Below are positions 8,761 through 19,529 of a stretch of DNA of 64,000 bases, piece after piece. Below the pieces are notes generated by a model. That model had not been told where the DNA came from. It saw nothing but the letters and a program-made list of their open reading frames with translations, and did no database searches. The stretch comes from Paracoccus caeni (GTDB lineage: Bacteria > Pseudomonadota > Alphaproteobacteria > Rhodobacterales > Rhodobacteraceae), in assembly GCF_016629665.1 (NCBI RefSeq), contig NZ_JAEPRQ010000001.1, positions 496,001-560,000 of the forward strand. The letters are read 5' to 3'. Made by a program: the position numbers and the translations under genes. The stretch's first letter is position 1. Each line of letters opens with the position of its first letter.

Positions 8761-11478
8761 TCAGAATGCGCCGTGGCAGTGCTTGAACTTCTTGCCCGAG
8801 CCGCAGGGGCAGAGGTCGTTCCGCGCCGGGTTGCCCCAGGTTGCGGGATCGGCCTCGTCAAAGCCCGGCACCAGCGGCGTCGGTTTGTCGGCATCGTCGG
8901 TGGACTGGTGTTCGTCGCCATGTTCCATCGTCAGATGCTCTTGCGACGCCTTTTGCTGTTCGGCCATCTGGCGCAGCATTTCCTCGCGCTCGGCCTCGGT
9001 CAGCGGGCGGATTTGCGCAAGGCGCTGCGTCACGTCGAAGCGCAGACTGTTCAACAGGGTTTCGAAGAGCTGGAAGCCCTCGGTCTTGTATTCCGACAGC
9101 GGGTCGCGTTGCGCATAGCCGCGGAAACCCACGACCGAACGCAGATGCTCCAGCGTCAGCAGATGGTCGCGCCACTTGCTGTCGATCATCTGCAGCAGAA
9201 CCTGCTTTTCGATCTGGCGCATGTTTTCTTCGCCGAAAGCGGCGGCCTTGTCGGCCATATAGGTATCGGTCGCGTCCTCGATGCGCTCGCGCATCGATTC
9301 CTGATCGACGCCGTCTTCCTTGGCCCATTCATCGACGGGCAGGTTCATGTTCAACCGCTCGCGCACCGCAGCTTTCAGGCCTTCGGTGTTCCACTGCTCG
9401 GCATAGGATTTTTCCGGCATGAATTCATCGACCAGATCGTCGATCACCTGATGGCGCATGTCGGCGGCGATCTCGCCCACCTCGTCGCTGTCCATGATCT
9501 CGCGGCGCTGGCCGAAGATGGCCTTGCGCTGATCGTTCATCACATCGTCGAATTTCAGCAATTGCTTGCGGATGTCGAAGTTGCGGCCCTCGACCTTGGC
9601 CTGCGCGCGTTCCAGCGACTTGTTCACCCATGGGTGGATGATCGCCTCACCCTCTTTCATGCCCAGGGTGGACAGAACCTTGTCCAGACGCTCGGACCCG
9701 AAAATCCGCATCAGATCGTCGTCCAGCGACAGGAAGAACAGCGAGCGGCCCGGATCGCCCTGACGGCCCGAACGACCGCGCAACTGGTTGTCGATCCGGC
9801 GGCTTTCGTGGCGTTCGGTGCCAAGCACGAACAGCCCGCCCGCAGCCAGCACCTTTTCCTTGTCCGAGGCATGTTCGGCCTCGATCCGGGCGCGGATATC
9901 GTCGGGATTGGCGTCCGGGTCGGCCTTCAGCGCCTCCATCACCTTCATCTCGGCATTGCCGCCCAACTGGATGTCGGTGCCGCGACCGGCCATGTTGGTG
10001 GCGATGGTCACCGCGCCGGGCTTGCCCGCATCGGCAACGATCTGCGCTTCGGCCTCGTGCTGACGCGCGTTCAGCACGTTATGGGGAATGCCCTCTTTCT
10101 TCAGCACATCGGCCAGCATCTCGGATTTCTCGATGCTGGTGGTGCCAACCAATGTCGGCTGGCCCTTGGCATGGGCTTCCTTGATCGCCTCGACCACGGC
10201 GGCGTATTTATCCTGCGCGGTGCGATAGACGCGGTCATGTTCGTCCAGACGAGCGATGCCACGGTTGGTCGGAACCTCGACCACGCCCAGCTTGTAGATC
10301 TCGGCGAATTCCTCGGCTTCGGTGGCGGCGGTGCCGGTCATGCCCGCCAGCTTGGAATAAAGGCGGAAATAGTTCTGGAAGGTGACCGAGGCCAGCGTCA
10401 CGTTTTCGGGCTGGATGGTCACGCCTTCCTTGGCCTCGATCGCCTGATGCAGACCGTCAGAGAGACGGCGGCCCTTCATCATCCGGCCGGTGAATTCGTC
10501 GATCAGCATCACCTCGCCGTCGCGGACCATGTAGTGCTGGTCGCGCAGATACAGCTTGTGCGCCCGCAACGCCTGATTGGCGTGGTGGACGATGGTGGTC
10601 GATTCCGGGTCGTAGAGGGTCTGGTCTTCGGGCAGCACGCCTTCGGCCTGCAGCTTCTTCTCCAGATATTCGTTGCCCTCTTCGGTGAAGGTGGCGTTGC
10701 GGGTCTTTTCGTCCAGCTTGAAATGCTCTTCCGTCAGCAGCGGAATATACTGGTTCAGCGTAACGTAAAGCTCGCTGCGATCCTGCGACGGGCCCGAGAT
10801 GATCAGCGGCGTCCGCGCTTCGTCGATGAGGATCGAGTCGACCTCGTCCACGATGGCGAAGTTGTGGCCGCGCTGGACCATTTCGGCGACGCTGCCCTTC
10901 ATATTGTCGCGCAGATAATCGAAGCCCAGCTCGTTATTCGTGGCATAGGTCACGTCGGCGGCATAGGCTTCGCGCTTTTCCGGCTCTGGCTGGAAGGGAT
11001 AGACCACGCCGGTGGTCAGGCCCAGTTGTGCAAAGACCTTGCTCATCCAGTCGGCGTCGCGTTTCGCCAGATAGTCGTTGACGGTGACGACGTGGACGCC
11101 CTTGCCGCCAAGCGCGTTCAGATAGGCCGGGAAGGTCGCGACAAGGGTTTTGCCCTCACCCGTCTTCATCTCGGCAATGTTACCTTGGTGCAGGAAAATT
11201 CCGCCCATCAACTGCACGTCAAAGGCGCGCAGGCCAAGCGCGCGGCGGGCACCTTCGCGGCAATTGGCGAAGGCTTCGGGCAGAAGCGCATCCAGATCCT
11301 CGCCCTTGGCGATGCGATCCTGAAACTCGCGCGTCTTTTCGACAAGCTGTTCGTCGCTCAGCGCCTTGAACTGATCCTCAAGCGAGTTGATCTGCGAAAC
11401 CAGCCCGCGCGTTCCCTTTACTTTCCGGTCGTTCGGCGAACCAAAGACCTTCTTCGCCAGATTTCCAATGCCGAGCAT
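8761..11478 (-). CDS. secA: Preprotein translocase ATPase SecA
   Basis: SecA is the ATP-driven motor that pushes unfolded precursor proteins through SecYEG. The 905 residues include the N-terminal DEAD motor with [12 protein letters not shown] as Walker A (near residue 105), [20 protein letters not shown], the second motor domain ending in [13 protein letters not shown], and a C-terminal zinc-binding tail [16 protein letters not shown] that contacts SecB and lipids. The frame is open 35 codons further upstream, to a GTG at 11583, but [13 protein letters not shown] with GAAGG ahead is the conserved start. A TTGACA promoter lies about 130 bases upstream. Confidence 0.98.
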   Translation of the reverse strand: MLGIGNLAKKVFGSPNDRKVKGTRGLVSQINSLEDQFKALSDEQLVEKTREFQDRIAKGEDLDALLPEAFANCREGARRALGLRAFDVQLMGGIFLHQGNIAEMKTGEGKTLVATFPAYLNALGGKGVHVVTVNDYLAKRDADWMSKVFAQLGLTTGVVYPFQPEPEKREAYAADVTYATNNELGFDYLRDNMKGSVAEMVQRGHNFAIVDEVDSILIDEARTPLIISGPSQDRSELYVTLNQYIPLLTEEHFKLDEKTRNATFTEEGNEYLEKKLQAEGVLPEDQTLYDPESTTIVHHANQALRAHKLYLRDQHYMVRDGEVMLIDEFTGRMMKGRRLSDGLHQAIEAKEGVTIQPENVTLASVTFQNYFRLYSKLAGMTGTAATEAEEFAEIYKLGVVEVPTNRGIARLDEHDRVYRTAQDKYAAVVEAIKEAHAKGQPTLVGTTSIEKSEMLADVLKKEGIPHNVLNARQHEAEAQIVADAGKPGAVTIATNMAGRGTDIQLGGNAEMKVMEALKADPDANPDDIRARIEAEHASDKEKVLAAGGLFVLGTERHESRRIDNQLRGRSGRQGDPGRSLFFLSLDDDLMRIFGSERLDKVLSTLGMKEGEAIIHPWVNKSLERAQAKVEGRNFDIRKQLLKFDDVMNDQRKAIFGQRREIMDSDEVGEIAADMRHQVIDDLVDEFMPEKSYAEQWNTEGLKAAVRERLNMNLPVDEWAKEDGVDQESMRERIEDATDTYMADKAAAFGEENMRQIEKQVLLQMIDSKWRDHLLTLEHLRSVVGFRGYAQRDPLSEYKTEGFQLFETLLNSLRFDVTQRLAQIRPLTEAEREEMLRQMAEQQKASQEHLTMEHGDEHQSTDDADKPTPLVPGFDEADPATWGNPARNDLCPCGSGKKFKHCHGAF

Positions 11479-11606
11479 GTTACCTTCGCAATCACGTTGT
11501 TGGGAAAGGCCGTGTTGGGCGGTCCCACTTGCCGCGACCTTCCGCATTGCCGTATCAGGGGCCTGAACGAAAAGCGGCGGCACTGCCTTCCCCAGAGTTG
11601 GACCGG

Positions 11607-11635
11607 GATGTATGCCTCGCTTTCCTGACTGTCAA
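11607..11635 (-). promoter_or_regulatory. Putative secA promoter
   Basis: On the minus strand a perfect TTGACA (11635-11630) is followed after 17 bases by TACATC (11612-11607). The predicted transcript would begin near 11600 with a leader of about 120 bases, long enough to hold the in-frame GTG at 11583. Confidence 0.5.
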
Positions 11636-11687
11636 CGCTGGCCCGCCCCAAGCCGGGGTTTTGGGCAAACCATAGCAAAGGATTCCC

Positions 11688-12533
11688 ATGTTCAAACCGT
11701 CGATTCTGGCCGCTTTCGTGATCGCGGCGCCCGTGATGACGGCTGTGCCGGCCTTCGCGCAGGATGAAAGCGCGGACACGGTGGTCGCGACCGTCAATGG
11801 CCAAGAGATCACGCTGGGCCAGATGATCGTGATGAAGCAGTCGATGCAGGACCCCTCGGTCGCGCAGATGCCCCCGGCAGAGCTGTGGGATCTGATGCTG
11901 GACCAGTTGATCCGCCAGACCGCCGTGGCCGAACAGGGCACCGAGAATGCGGGCGTGCGCGCCCAGCTTGAAATCCAGCGCCGCAATACGCTGGCGACGG
12001 TGGCGGTGACCAATATCGCCGAGACCGATCCGACCGAGGACGAAATCAAGGCCGCCTATGACAAGGTCTTTGCCGAGGCCGAGGCGCAGACCGAATATTC
12101 CGCCGCCCATATCCTTGTCGAAACCGAGGACGAGGCGAAAGAGATCAAGGCGCAGCTTGATGGCGGTGCCGATTTCGGCGAACTCGCTGCCGAGAAATCG
12201 ACCGACAATTCCGGTCCGAACAAGGGCGATCTGGGCTGGTTCCTTGCCGATCAGATGGTCGCGCCCTTTGCCGAAGCCGTTCGCGGAATGGAAAAGGACA
12301 CGATCTCTGACCCGGTCCAGACCGATTTTGGCTGGCATATCATCAAGCTGAACGACAGCCGCACGCGCGAGAACCCCAAACTGGAAGACATCCGCGACCA
12401 GCTTGACCAGATGGTCCGTCGCGAAAAGGTGGAGGCCGGGGTCGAGAAGATCGTCACCGATGCGACCGTCGAAAAGATCGAGGGCATCGCGCCCGAGGCG
12501 ATGGACAAGGTCGAATTGCTGGAGGCCGAATAA
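11688..12533 (+). CDS. Periplasmic parvulin-type peptidyl-prolyl isomerase
   Basis: A 281-residue exported foldase of the PpiC/SurA class. It has a signal peptide (MFKPSILAAFVIAAPVMTAVPAFA, cleavage before QDES), then an N-terminal helical chaperone part. The parvulin domain runs from about residue 138 (YSAAHILVETEDEAKEI) through the GDLGWF motif to FGWHIIKLNDSR. It assists folding of envelope proteins after Sec export, and its divergent position next to secA fits that. It ends by sharing one base with argJ (TAATG). Confidence 0.9.
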   Translation: MFKPSILAAFVIAAPVMTAVPAFAQDESADTVVATVNGQEITLGQMIVMKQSMQDPSVAQMPPAELWDLMLDQLIRQTAVAEQGTENAGVRAQLEIQRRNTLATVAVTNIAETDPTEDEIKAAYDKVFAEAEAQTEYSAAHILVETEDEAKEIKAQLDGGADFGELAAEKSTDNSGPNKGDLGWFLADQMVAPFAEAVRGMEKDTISDPVQTDFGWHIIKLNDSRTRENPKLEDIRDQLDQMVRREKVEAGVEKIVTDATVEKIEGIAPEAMDKVELLEAE

Positions 12534-13786
12534 TGGGCAAGGCCGGGCTTCCCGTTTCGCCGCTGGCGCCTGCCTCTTTCCCCGATCTGCCGGTTATCGG
12601 TGGCGTTGAATTCGCCAGCGGTGCCGCTGGCGTCAAGTATCAGGGTCGCACCGATGTGACCCTGATCCGCATTGCGCCTGGTTCGACCCTGGCCGGGGCG
12701 TTCACCAAATCCTCGACCCGCGCCGCCTGCGTTCTGGACAATCAGGCGAAGCTGGCCGAGGGCGGTGAAGCGCCCGAAGGTGCCGCGATCATCGTCAATT
12801 CCGGCAATGCCAATGCCTTCACCGGCGCGCGCGGTCAGGAATCGGTCGATGCGGTGACGGGTGCTGTGGCCGAGGCAATGGGCGTGCCCGCGGGCCGGGT
12901 GTTTTCATCATCGACCGGGGTGATTGGCGAGCCTTTGCCGCATGACCGGATCGTCTCGGTGATCGGCGATCTGGCCTCGGCGCTGGATCAGAACGGCGCA
13001 GCGGATGCGGCGCGGGCGATCATGACCACGGATACCTTTCCGAAAGGCGCCTCCGCGACCTTCGACGGCAATGGCGGGCAGATCAGGGTCACCGGGATCG
13101 CCAAAGGCTCGGGGATGATCGCGCCGGACATGGCGACGATGCTGGTCTATATCTTCACCGATGCCAAGATTTCCGCGCCGCTGCTACAGCAGGCGCTGGA
13201 TGAGGCGCTGCCCTCGACCTTCAATGCGATCACGGTGGATAGCGACACCTCGACCTCGGATGCGCTGATTCTGGCGGCGACGGGGCGCTCGGACACGGCG
13301 GAGATCACTTCGCTCAACGATGCTGATGGGCGGGCGTTTGCGCTGGCCTTGGCCGAGGTGATGCGGGAACTGGCGCATCTGGTCGTCCGCGACGGCGAGG
13401 GTGCGACGAAATTCGTCGAGGTTCGGGTGACCGGCGCGATGGATGAAGGCGATGCGACCAAGGTTGCGATGGCGATTGCCAATTCGCCGCTGGTCAAGAC
13501 CGCGATTGCGGGCGAGGACGCCAATTGGGGCCGGATCGTCATGGCAGTGGGCAAATCCGGCGCGGTGGCGGATCGCGACATGCTGACCATCCGCTTCGGC
13601 CACCTGGTGCTGGCACAGCACGGCTGGCGGTCCCCCGATTATGACGAAGCGCAGGCCAGCGCCTATATGAAGAACGCCGAACTGCTGATCGCGGTTGATC
13701 TGGGTCTGGGGCAGGGCGCGCGCACGGTTTGGACCTGCGACCTGACCCATGGCTATATCGACATCAACGCGGATTACCGTTCGTGA
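12533..13786 (+). CDS. argJ: Bifunctional ornithine acetyltransferase / N-acetylglutamate synthase
   Basis: ArgJ recycles the acetyl group in arginine biosynthesis, transferring it from N-acetylornithine to glutamate, and in the bifunctional form also uses acetyl-CoA. The 417-residue precursor contains the self-cleavage site KGSGMIAPDMATML; cleavage before Thr202 generates the alpha and beta chains and makes that threonine the nucleophile. VNSGNANAFTG and the C-terminal YINADYRS are also typical. It overlaps ppiC by one base and mutT by four (GTGA), an operon-like arrangement. Confidence 0.96.
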   Translation: MGKAGLPVSPLAPASFPDLPVIGGVEFASGAAGVKYQGRTDVTLIRIAPGSTLAGAFTKSSTRAACVLDNQAKLAEGGEAPEGAAIIVNSGNANAFTGARGQESVDAVTGAVAEAMGVPAGRVFSSSTGVIGEPLPHDRIVSVIGDLASALDQNGAADAARAIMTTDTFPKGASATFDGNGGQIRVTGIAKGSGMIAPDMATMLVYIFTDAKISAPLLQQALDEALPSTFNAITVDSDTSTSDALILAATGRSDTAEITSLNDADGRAFALALAEVMRELAHLVVRDGEGATKFVEVRVTGAMDEGDATKVAMAIANSPLVKTAIAGEDANWGRIVMAVGKSGAVADRDMLTIRFGHLVLAQHGWRSPDYDEAQASAYMKNAELLIAVDLGLGQGARTVWTCDLTHGYIDINADYRS

Positions 13787-14181
13787 AGACGGTTCTGGTC
13801 GCCGCCGTTGCGCTGATCGATCCCGACGGGCGGGTGCTTCTGGCACAGCGCCCCGAGGGCAAGTCGATGGCCGGTCTGTGGGAATTCCCCGGCGGCAAGG
13901 TCGAGCCGGGAGAGACTCCGGAAGCCGCGCTGATCCGCGAATTGCATGAGGAGCTGGGCATCGACACCTGGACCTCTTGTCTGGCGCCGCTGACCTTTGC
14001 CAGCCACAGCTATGACGATTTTCATCTGCTGATGCCGGTTTATGCCTGCCGTAAATGGCAGGGCATCGTTACGCCGCAAGAAGGGCAGAAACTGGCATGG
14101 GTCAGGGCGAATGACCTGCGCAATTACCCGATGCCCGCCGCCGATATTCCCCTGATCCCCGCTTTGCAAATGTGGCTGTAA
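13783..14181 (+). CDS. mutT: 8-oxo-dGTP diphosphatase (Nudix hydrolase)
   Basis: MutT hydrolyses oxidised guanine nucleotides to prevent mutation. The 132-residue protein has the full Nudix box GGKVEPGETPEAALIREL followed by HEELGI, with a MutT-type LLAQRPEGKSMAGLWEFPGG lead-in. GTG 13783 overlaps the argJ stop and gives the expected length. An argJ-mutT pairing is common in Rhodobacteraceae. The stop is followed by a 430-base stretch holding a small gene. Confidence 0.9.
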   Translation: MKTVLVAAVALIDPDGRVLLAQRPEGKSMAGLWEFPGGKVEPGETPEAALIRELHEELGIDTWTSCLAPLTFASHSYDDFHLLMPVYACRKWQGIVTPQEGQKLAWVRANDLRNYPMPAADIPLIPALQMWL

Positions 14182-14229
14182 AAACCATTTCGCAACTGCA
14201 GCATTTCAAGAATGCACAATTTGTTAGCA

Positions 14230-14250
14230 TGTGTAAGATTTTGTTACACA
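14230..14250. promoter_or_regulatory. Perfect inverted repeat, candidate operator 1 of the 42-aa gene
   Basis: TGTGTAA (14230-14236), a 7-base spacer, then TTACACA (14244-14250). It lies in an AT-rich patch that contrasts with the surrounding GC-rich DNA, 55 bases ahead of the small gene. Its centre is 23 bases (about two helical turns) from the centre of the second repeat. Confidence 0.6.
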
Positions 14251-14252
14251 AA

Positions 14253-14273
14253 TTTAAGCAAGTTGTGCTTAAA
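14253..14273. promoter_or_regulatory. Perfect inverted repeat, candidate operator 2 of the 42-aa gene
   Basis: TTTAAGCA (14253-14260), a 5-base spacer AGTTG, then TGCTTAAA (14266-14273). The two palindromes differ in sequence, so they are more likely sites for two regulators, or a tandem pair for two dimers of different affinity. I could not place a convincing -35/-10 pair among them. Confidence 0.6.
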
Positions 14274-14304
14274 CTGAAATGTGAGGGAGTTGGAGGCTTG
14301 CACA

Positions 14305-14433
14305 ATGATTCGGACGATTTCGATCGGTAGCTACATTCTCATTCAGGGGCTGTTCGAACGGCTCTCACCGAATGGGAACATGGTGGTGCGCGTTGGTGGC
14401 CGCACCTATGAGGGGAAACCGATCAGCCGTTAA
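14305..14433 (+). CDS. Small hypothetical protein, 42 aa
   Basis: A 43-codon frame starting MIRTISIGSYILIQGLF and ending GGRTYEGKPISR. TGGAGG sits eight bases ahead of the ATG, the best ribosome binding site in the region. The sequence has a short hydrophobic N-terminal half and a basic beta-like C-terminal half (MVVRVGGRTYEGKP). I believe similar short proteins occur across Rhodobacteraceae but know no function. The dual palindromic upstream region and a strong downstream terminator make it a self-contained regulated unit. Confidence 0.7.
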   Translation: MIRTISIGSYILIQGLFERLSPNGNMVVRVGGRTYEGKPISR

Positions 14434-14489
14434 CGGCGCTGCGGAATAACCCGCTTGGAACACCTTCTGGGTGCGGAAAGCGGTGTTGC

Positions 14490-14520
14490 GGCGGAATGGT
14501 GTAGGAGGCGCCATTCCGCC
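14490..14520. ncRNA. Perfect 10-bp stem-loop with AGGAGG loop, candidate small-RNA or 3'-UTR element
   Basis: GGCGGAATGG (14490-14499) pairs perfectly with CCATTCCGCC (14511-14520) around the loop TGTAGGAGGCG. On the plus strand the loop displays a Shine-Dalgarno-like AGGAGG; on the minus strand it displays CCTCC, an anti-Shine-Dalgarno. It lies between the 42-aa gene and a strong terminator. Many alphaproteobacterial small RNAs expose CCUCC loops, so a minus-strand RNA is also possible. Expression is not shown by sequence. Confidence 0.4.
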
Positions 14521-14547
14521 ATTAACCCGACATTGTGATACTATAGC

Positions 14548-14575
14548 AAAAAGGCGGCCAAAGGGCCGCCTTTTT
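14548..14575. terminator. Strong bidirectional Rho-independent terminator
   Basis: AAAAA-GGCGGCC-AAAG-GGCCGCC-TTTTT: a perfect 7-bp GC stem with a four-base loop, flanked by A5 and T5, so it works in both directions. It closes the 42-aa gene on the plus strand and infB on the minus strand. Confidence 0.92.
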
Positions 14576-14615
14576 GTTTTGTAATTGAGGGATTTCCCCG
14601 AGGGGGAGGCAGCCT

Positions 14616-17213
14616 TTACAGGCTGCGCTCGACCTCTTCACGCTCGAAGATCTCGATGACATCGCCGGTGCGGATATCGTCGTAGTTCTCGAACGCCATG
14701 CCGCATTCCTGACCGGACTGGACCTCTTTGACCTCGTCCTTGAAGCGTTTCAGCGTCTTCAGCGTGCCCTCGTGGATCACCACGTTGTCGCGCAGCAGAC
14801 GGACGCCAGCCGAGCGGCGGGCAACGCCTTCGGTGACCAGACAGCCGGCAACCTTGCCGACGCCGGTAACCTTGAAGACTTCGCGGATCTGCGCATAGCC
14901 GATGAAGTTCTCGCGAACCTCTGCCGACAGCAAGCCCGAAGCCGCCGCTTTGATGTCGTCCACCAAATCATAGATGATCGAGTAATAGCGGATCTCGACA
15001 CCCTTCTGGTTGGCCGAATTGCGGGCCGGAGCGTTGGCGCGGACGTTGAAGCCGATCACCGGCGCCTGTGACGCCTCGGCCAGACCGATATCGGATTCGG
15101 TGATGGCACCGACGCCGTAATGCAGCACGCGGACGCGAACCTCATCATTGCCGATCTTCTCCAGCGCCTGAACGATCGCCTCGGCCGAACCCTGCACGTC
15201 CGCTTTCACCACCACCGGCAGTTCTGCAACGGTTTCGTCGGCCTTGGCCTTCGCCATAAGCTGTTCCAGCGTGGTCGCGGCACCGGCAGCGGCGCGTTTG
15301 TCCTTGGACTGCTGCAGACGGTAATCCGCGATTTCACGGGCCTGCGCCTCGGTCTCGACCACGTTCAGAACGTCGCCCGCTTCCGGGGTGCCGTTCAGGC
15401 CCAGAACCTCGACCGGAACCGAAGGACCGGCTTCATCGACACGGTCGCCCTTGTCGTTGATCAGCGCGCGCACCTTGCCCCATTGCTCGCCGACAACAAA
15501 GATGTCGCCGCGACGCAGGGTGCCGTTCTGAACCAGAACGGTGGCGACGGGACCGCGGCCCACGTCAAGCTGCGCCTCGATCACAGCGCCTTGGGCGGCG
15601 CGTTTCGGGTTGGCTTTCAGCTCAAGGATTTCTGCCTGAAGCGCGATGGCCTCCAGCAGATTGTCCAGACCCTTGCCGGTCTTGGCCGAAACCTCGACAT
15701 CCTGCACGTCGCCCGACATCTGCTCGACCACGACTTCGTGTTGCAGCAGATCGGTCCGCACTTTCTGCGGATCGGCGGCGGGCTTGTCCACCTTGTTGAT
15801 CGCCACGATCATCGGGACATTGGCGGCCTTGGCGTGGTTGATCGCCTCGACCGTCTGCGGCATCACCGCATCGTCCGCTGCAACCACCAGCACCACGATA
15901 TCGGTCACCTGCGCACCACGGGCACGCATCGAGGTGAACGCAGCGTGGCCCGGCGTGTCGAGGAAGGACAGAACCGCACCGGATTCCGTCGTCACCTGAT
16001 AGGCGCCGATATGCTGGGTGATCCCGCCAGCCTCGCCCGAGACGACGTTGGCCTTGCGGATCGCATCCAGAAGCGAGGTCTTGCCGTGGTCGACGTGACC
16101 CATGATGGTGATGATCGGCGGACGCGATTGCAGATCTTCTGCTTTGTCCTCGACCGAGTCGATCACCTGTTCCACATCGGAATCCGACACCCGAACCGCC
16201 TTGTGGCCGAATTCTTCGATCACCAGTTCTGCGGTATCGGCATCGATTGCCTGATTGGCCGTGACCATCAGACCCATCTTCATCAGCGACTTGATCACAT
16301 CGGCGGCGCGTTCCGCCATCCGGTTGGCCAGTTCCGACACCACGATGGTTTCCGGCAACTGCACATCACGGACCTGCTTTTCAGCGCGCTGGCTGCCGCC
16401 CATCGCCTTCTGGCGGGCGCGGTCCTGTTTGCGCTTCATCGCGGCCAACGAGCGTTGACGCCCGCCTTCACCACCTTCAAGCGCCTGATTCAGCGACAGC
16501 TTGCCCGCACGACGGCTATCGTCGCGGTTGGTCTTGTTGCGGCTGTCACGTTCCGGCGCACGCTCTGGGCGGTCGCGTTCGGGCTTGCGGGCAGTCGCCA
16601 CGCCTTTGGTCTCGGCACGGGCTGCGGCAGCTTCGATCGACGCCTGATCGGGCGGGGTCGGACGACCCGCGGCAGCAGGCTTGGCCCGCGGCTCTTCTTT
16701 CTTCGGCTCTTCGCGCTTGGGCTCTTCCTTGCGCTTGGCGGCCTCCTCGGCCTCGCGCGCACGGCGTTCTTCCTCTTCGGCCTTGGCCTTGAGGGCTTCC
16801 TCGCGCTCGCGATCTTCGCGTTCCTTGGCCTCGATCTCGGCCCGGCGACGCTCGCGTTCTTCTTCGCGGGCCTTTTCCTCGGCCAGACGCGTGGCAGCCT
16901 CTTCGACCTCACGCGACTTCGCCGCAGCAAGGGCTTTCAGTCGACGCTCCATCTCGGCTTCCGAGATGCCTGCCGGACGTTTCGAAGGATCGCCCGCGTG
17001 ACGGGCAACCATCGGCGTCTTTGCCTTGTCCACGGTGGTCGCACCTTGCGGCGCACTGGGCTTGGGAACCACGACGCGCTTGCGCTTGGTCTCGACGACC
17101 ACGCTTTTCGTGCGGCCGTGGCTGAAACTCTGCTTGACCTGACCGGACCGGCCGCTACCGCCGCCAACGCCCAAGGTTCTTTTGTCGTCTTTATCGCTCA
17201 TCTGCGTCTTCAT
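14616..17213 (-). CDS. infB: Translation initiation factor IF-2
   Basis: IF-2 is the GTPase that delivers formyl-Met-tRNA to the small ribosomal subunit. The 865-residue protein has a long charged N-terminal region (Arg/Glu/Ala coil, roughly 85-270) and the G domain with [27 protein letters not shown] and [10 protein letters not shown]. Domain II and C-terminal domains end in [19 protein letters not shown] sequence. ATG 17213 overlaps the stop of the upstream gene (ATGA); a second ATG four codons later (MSDKDDK) is an equally plausible start. Last gene of the rimP operon. Confidence 0.97.
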   Translation of the reverse strand: MKTQMSDKDDKRTLGVGGGSGRSGQVKQSFSHGRTKSVVVETKRKRVVVPKPSAPQGATTVDKAKTPMVARHAGDPSKRPAGISEAEMERRLKALAAAKSREVEEAATRLAEEKAREEERERRRAEIEAKEREDREREEALKAKAEEEERRAREAEEAAKRKEEPKREEPKKEEPRAKPAAAGRPTPPDQASIEAAAARAETKGVATARKPERDRPERAPERDSRNKTNRDDSRRAGKLSLNQALEGGEGGRQRSLAAMKRKQDRARQKAMGGSQRAEKQVRDVQLPETIVVSELANRMAERAADVIKSLMKMGLMVTANQAIDADTAELVIEEFGHKAVRVSDSDVEQVIDSVEDKAEDLQSRPPIITIMGHVDHGKTSLLDAIRKANVVSGEAGGITQHIGAYQVTTESGAVLSFLDTPGHAAFTSMRARGAQVTDIVVLVVAADDAVMPQTVEAINHAKAANVPMIVAINKVDKPAADPQKVRTDLLQHEVVVEQMSGDVQDVEVSAKTGKGLDNLLEAIALQAEILELKANPKRAAQGAVIEAQLDVGRGPVATVLVQNGTLRRGDIFVVGEQWGKVRALINDKGDRVDEAGPSVPVEVLGLNGTPEAGDVLNVVETEAQAREIADYRLQQSKDKRAAAGAATTLEQLMAKAKADETVAELPVVVKADVQGSAEAIVQALEKIGNDEVRVRVLHYGVGAITESDIGLAEASQAPVIGFNVRANAPARNSANQKGVEIRYYSIIYDLVDDIKAAASGLLSAEVRENFIGYAQIREVFKVTGVGKVAGCLVTEGVARRSAGVRLLRDNVVIHEGTLKTLKRFKDEVKEVQSGQECGMAFENYDDIRTGDVIEIFEREEVERSL

Positions 17214-17875
17214 TCCTTCCCGGCAGCCGTATTGCCGCCGTCATGCCCGCGCAGACCCGTTAGTCTGCCGGCTTCCAAGATCACCTTGTCCGTCAGGCCA
17301 CCCGCCGCAAGCGCGCCGTGTATGACATGATCACGTCCAAAGGACAAACCCAATTCTGACGCCGTGAGACAGCCGAACCAGCGCCCGCCAGTCGGTGTCC
17401 ACAGCTTGCCTTTTCCCCGGTCTGATCCGTCCGAGGCCTGCAATAGAACCTTTGCAACGCCACCGGCCAGCCAGCCCTTGACCTTCTCGAACCCGGCCAC
17501 CGCCTTGCCCGATTTCCGGGCCAGAGAGACCAGTTCGATCACCCGTCGCGCCATTCCCGCCTCGACCAGATCGGCCAGCCCTTCCGGGACGCTGACCTGC
17601 ATCTTCGCTGCGCGAGAGAACAGCCCTTTCGTTGCCGCCTTATCAATCGCGGCGCGATCGGCCACAACCCAGATACCGCGACCCGGCAATTTTTCGGCCA
17701 GATCGGGCACCACTTGTCCATCCGGCCCCACAACGAAGCGGATCAGCCCATATTTGGGCTGAACCTCTCCGGTTGCGATGCAGCGCCTTTCGGGCTGCGT
17801 CCGGTCCTTTTCTTGTCCGCCGCGGCTCAACCCGGTCAGATCCGGGGCATCAGGCCCCGGCCTCCTCTTCGCCAT
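17210..17875 (-). CDS. YlxR-family RNA-binding protein fused to an L7Ae-like domain
   Basis: A two-domain protein of about 221 residues. The N-terminal part ([21 protein letters not shown]...[16 protein letters not shown]) is the DUF448/YlxR fold. From about residue 115, [28 protein letters not shown] is L7Ae-like. The position between nusA and infB is the standard one and implies a role in translation or RNA metabolism. ATG 17875 overlaps the nusA end; an ATG at 17899 and shorter starts are also possible. Confidence 0.85.
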   Translation of the reverse strand: MAKRRPGPDAPDLTGLSRGGQEKDRTQPERRCIATGEVQPKYGLIRFVVGPDGQVVPDLAEKLPGRGIWVVADRAAIDKAATKGLFSRAAKMQVSVPEGLADLVEAGMARRVIELVSLARKSGKAVAGFEKVKGWLAGGVAKVLLQASDGSDRGKGKLWTPTGGRWFGCLTASELGLSFGRDHVIHGALAAGGLTDKVILEAGRLTGLRGHDGGNTAAGKE

Positions 17876-19526
17876 CGGCTTCTTCGGGCTCACCGGCATT
17901 CAGTTCAGCCGGATCGACCCAGCCAAGGCTGACGCGGGCGGTCATGATCAGATTTTGCGCCTCTTCCAGCGACACGTCAAAGGCTTCCAGCAAACCGTCA
18001 TCCTTGACGCGCTGTCCGTCCACCGTGGTCCAGCCACCGGCCAGTTCCCAATCGGCGCAGGTGGCAAAGTCTTCCAGCGTCTTGATGCCGTCCTTTGCTA
18101 GTGCCTCGATCATCTGGGGGGTCAGGCCTTCGAATTCAACCAGACTGTCCTCGACGCCCAGGGCGCGCGCATTTTCCATCGCGGCCTTGTTGCGGGCTTC
18201 CAGAACGTCACGGGCACGGGCCTGCAGTTCCGAAGCGGTGCTTTCGTCCACGCCATCGATCGACAGAAGCTCGTCCAGTTCGACGTAAGCCACCTCTTCC
18301 AGATCGGTGAAGCCTTCGGCCACCAGAAGCTGGGCGAAGAATTCGTCCAGATCCAGCGCGTCCATGAACAATTGCGTGCGGGCGTTGAATTCCGCCTGAC
18401 GACGCTTGGATTCTTCTTCCTCGGTCAGAATGTCGATGTCGAGGCCGGTCAACTGGCTGGCCAGACGCACGTTCTGCCCGCGACGACCGATCGCCAGCGA
18501 AAGCTGCTCATCGGGAACCACGACCTCGATCCGGCCACCGTCTTCGTCAAAGACGACTTTCGAGACTTCGGCAGGCTGAAGCGCGTTGACCAGGAAGGTC
18601 GCCTGATCCTCGTTCCACGGGATGATGTCGATCTTCTCGCCCTGAAGCTCGCCGACCACGGCTTGCACGCGGCTGCCGCGCATACCGACGCAGGCGCCAA
18701 CCGGATCGATCGAGTTGTCATAGCTGATCACGGCGATCTTGGCGCGCGAACCCGGATCGCGGGCCACGGCCTTGATGTCGATCACGCCGTCATAGATTTC
18801 CGGCACTTCCATCTTGAACAATTCGGCCATGAATTGCGGATCGGTGCGCGACAGGAAGATCTGCGGACCACGCGATTCGCGGCGCACATCCTTGACATAG
18901 GCGCGGATACGATCGTTCGGGCGATAGCTTTCGCGACCGATCTTTTCGTTGCGACGCAGGATCGCCTCGCCCCGGCCGACATCGACGATGATGTTGCCGT
19001 ATTCCTCGCGCTTGACGACGCCGTTGATGATCGAACCGGCGCGGTCCTTGAATTCTTCGTATTGACGGTCACGCTCTGCCTCGCGGACGCGCTGCAGGAT
19101 CACCTGTTTCGCCGATTGCGCGGCGATGCGGCCCAGTTCGACCGGCGGCACCTGTTCCTGGAACACGTCGCCGACCAGCGGACCACCGGCGAAATCCGCC
19201 AGACGCTCGCCTTCGCGGGTCCAGTAATTCTCGACGCTCTTCTGCGGCTCGAAATAGGGGCGGGCCTGTGCCGGAGTGAACTGCGCCTGATAATTCTCGA
19301 CCTCTTCATCCTCGACCACGGTGCGGACGCGGGTGAAGGTGGCGTTGCCGGTCTTGCGGTCGATCTTGACGCGGATGTCCATCTCGGCGCCGTAACGCGA
19401 CTTGGCGGCACGGGCGAGGCTGTCCTCCATCGCTTCGATGACCAGCTCTGGCTCGATCATCTTCTCGCGCGCCACCGCTTCGGCGGTCTGCAACAGTTCC
19501 AACTGGTTGGCAGAGGTGATTGCCAT
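17850..19526 (-). CDS. nusA: Transcription termination/antitermination factor NusA
   Basis: NusA binds RNA polymerase and controls pausing, termination and antitermination. The 558 residues contain the N-terminal polymerase-binding domain, the S1 domain ([21 protein letters not shown]), KH domains with [18 protein letters not shown] and [12 protein letters not shown], and two C-terminal acidic repeats ending [15 protein letters not shown] lies one codon upstream of the chosen ATG. It begins four bases after the rimP stop and overlaps the next gene, so the operon is tightly coupled. Confidence 0.97.
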   Translation of the reverse strand: MAITSANQLELLQTAEAVAREKMIEPELVIEAMEDSLARAAKSRYGAEMDIRVKIDRKTGNATFTRVRTVVEDEEVENYQAQFTPAQARPYFEPQKSVENYWTREGERLADFAGGPLVGDVFQEQVPPVELGRIAAQSAKQVILQRVREAERDRQYEEFKDRAGSIINGVVKREEYGNIIVDVGRGEAILRRNEKIGRESYRPNDRIRAYVKDVRRESRGPQIFLSRTDPQFMAELFKMEVPEIYDGVIDIKAVARDPGSRAKIAVISYDNSIDPVGACVGMRGSRVQAVVGELQGEKIDIIPWNEDQATFLVNALQPAEVSKVVFDEDGGRIEVVVPDEQLSLAIGRRGQNVRLASQLTGLDIDILTEEEESKRRQAEFNARTQLFMDALDLDEFFAQLLVAEGFTDLEEVAYVELDELLSIDGVDESTASELQARARDVLEARNKAAMENARALGVEDSLVEFEGLTPQMIEALAKDGIKTLEDFATCADWELAGGWTTVDGQRVKDDGLLEAFDVSLEEAQNLIMTARVSLGWVDPAELNAGEPEEADGEEEAGA

Positions 19527-19529
19527 CAC

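Noticed and set aside
8773..11628. A 951-residue plus-strand ORF opposite secA
   Set aside because: It is an antisense shadow. SecA on the minus strand has all family motifs across the same bases.
15120..17330. A 736-residue plus-strand ORF opposite infB
   Set aside because: It is the antisense shadow of infB. The composition (His, Leu, Gly, Arg rich) matches reverse-complement codons, and infB is certain.
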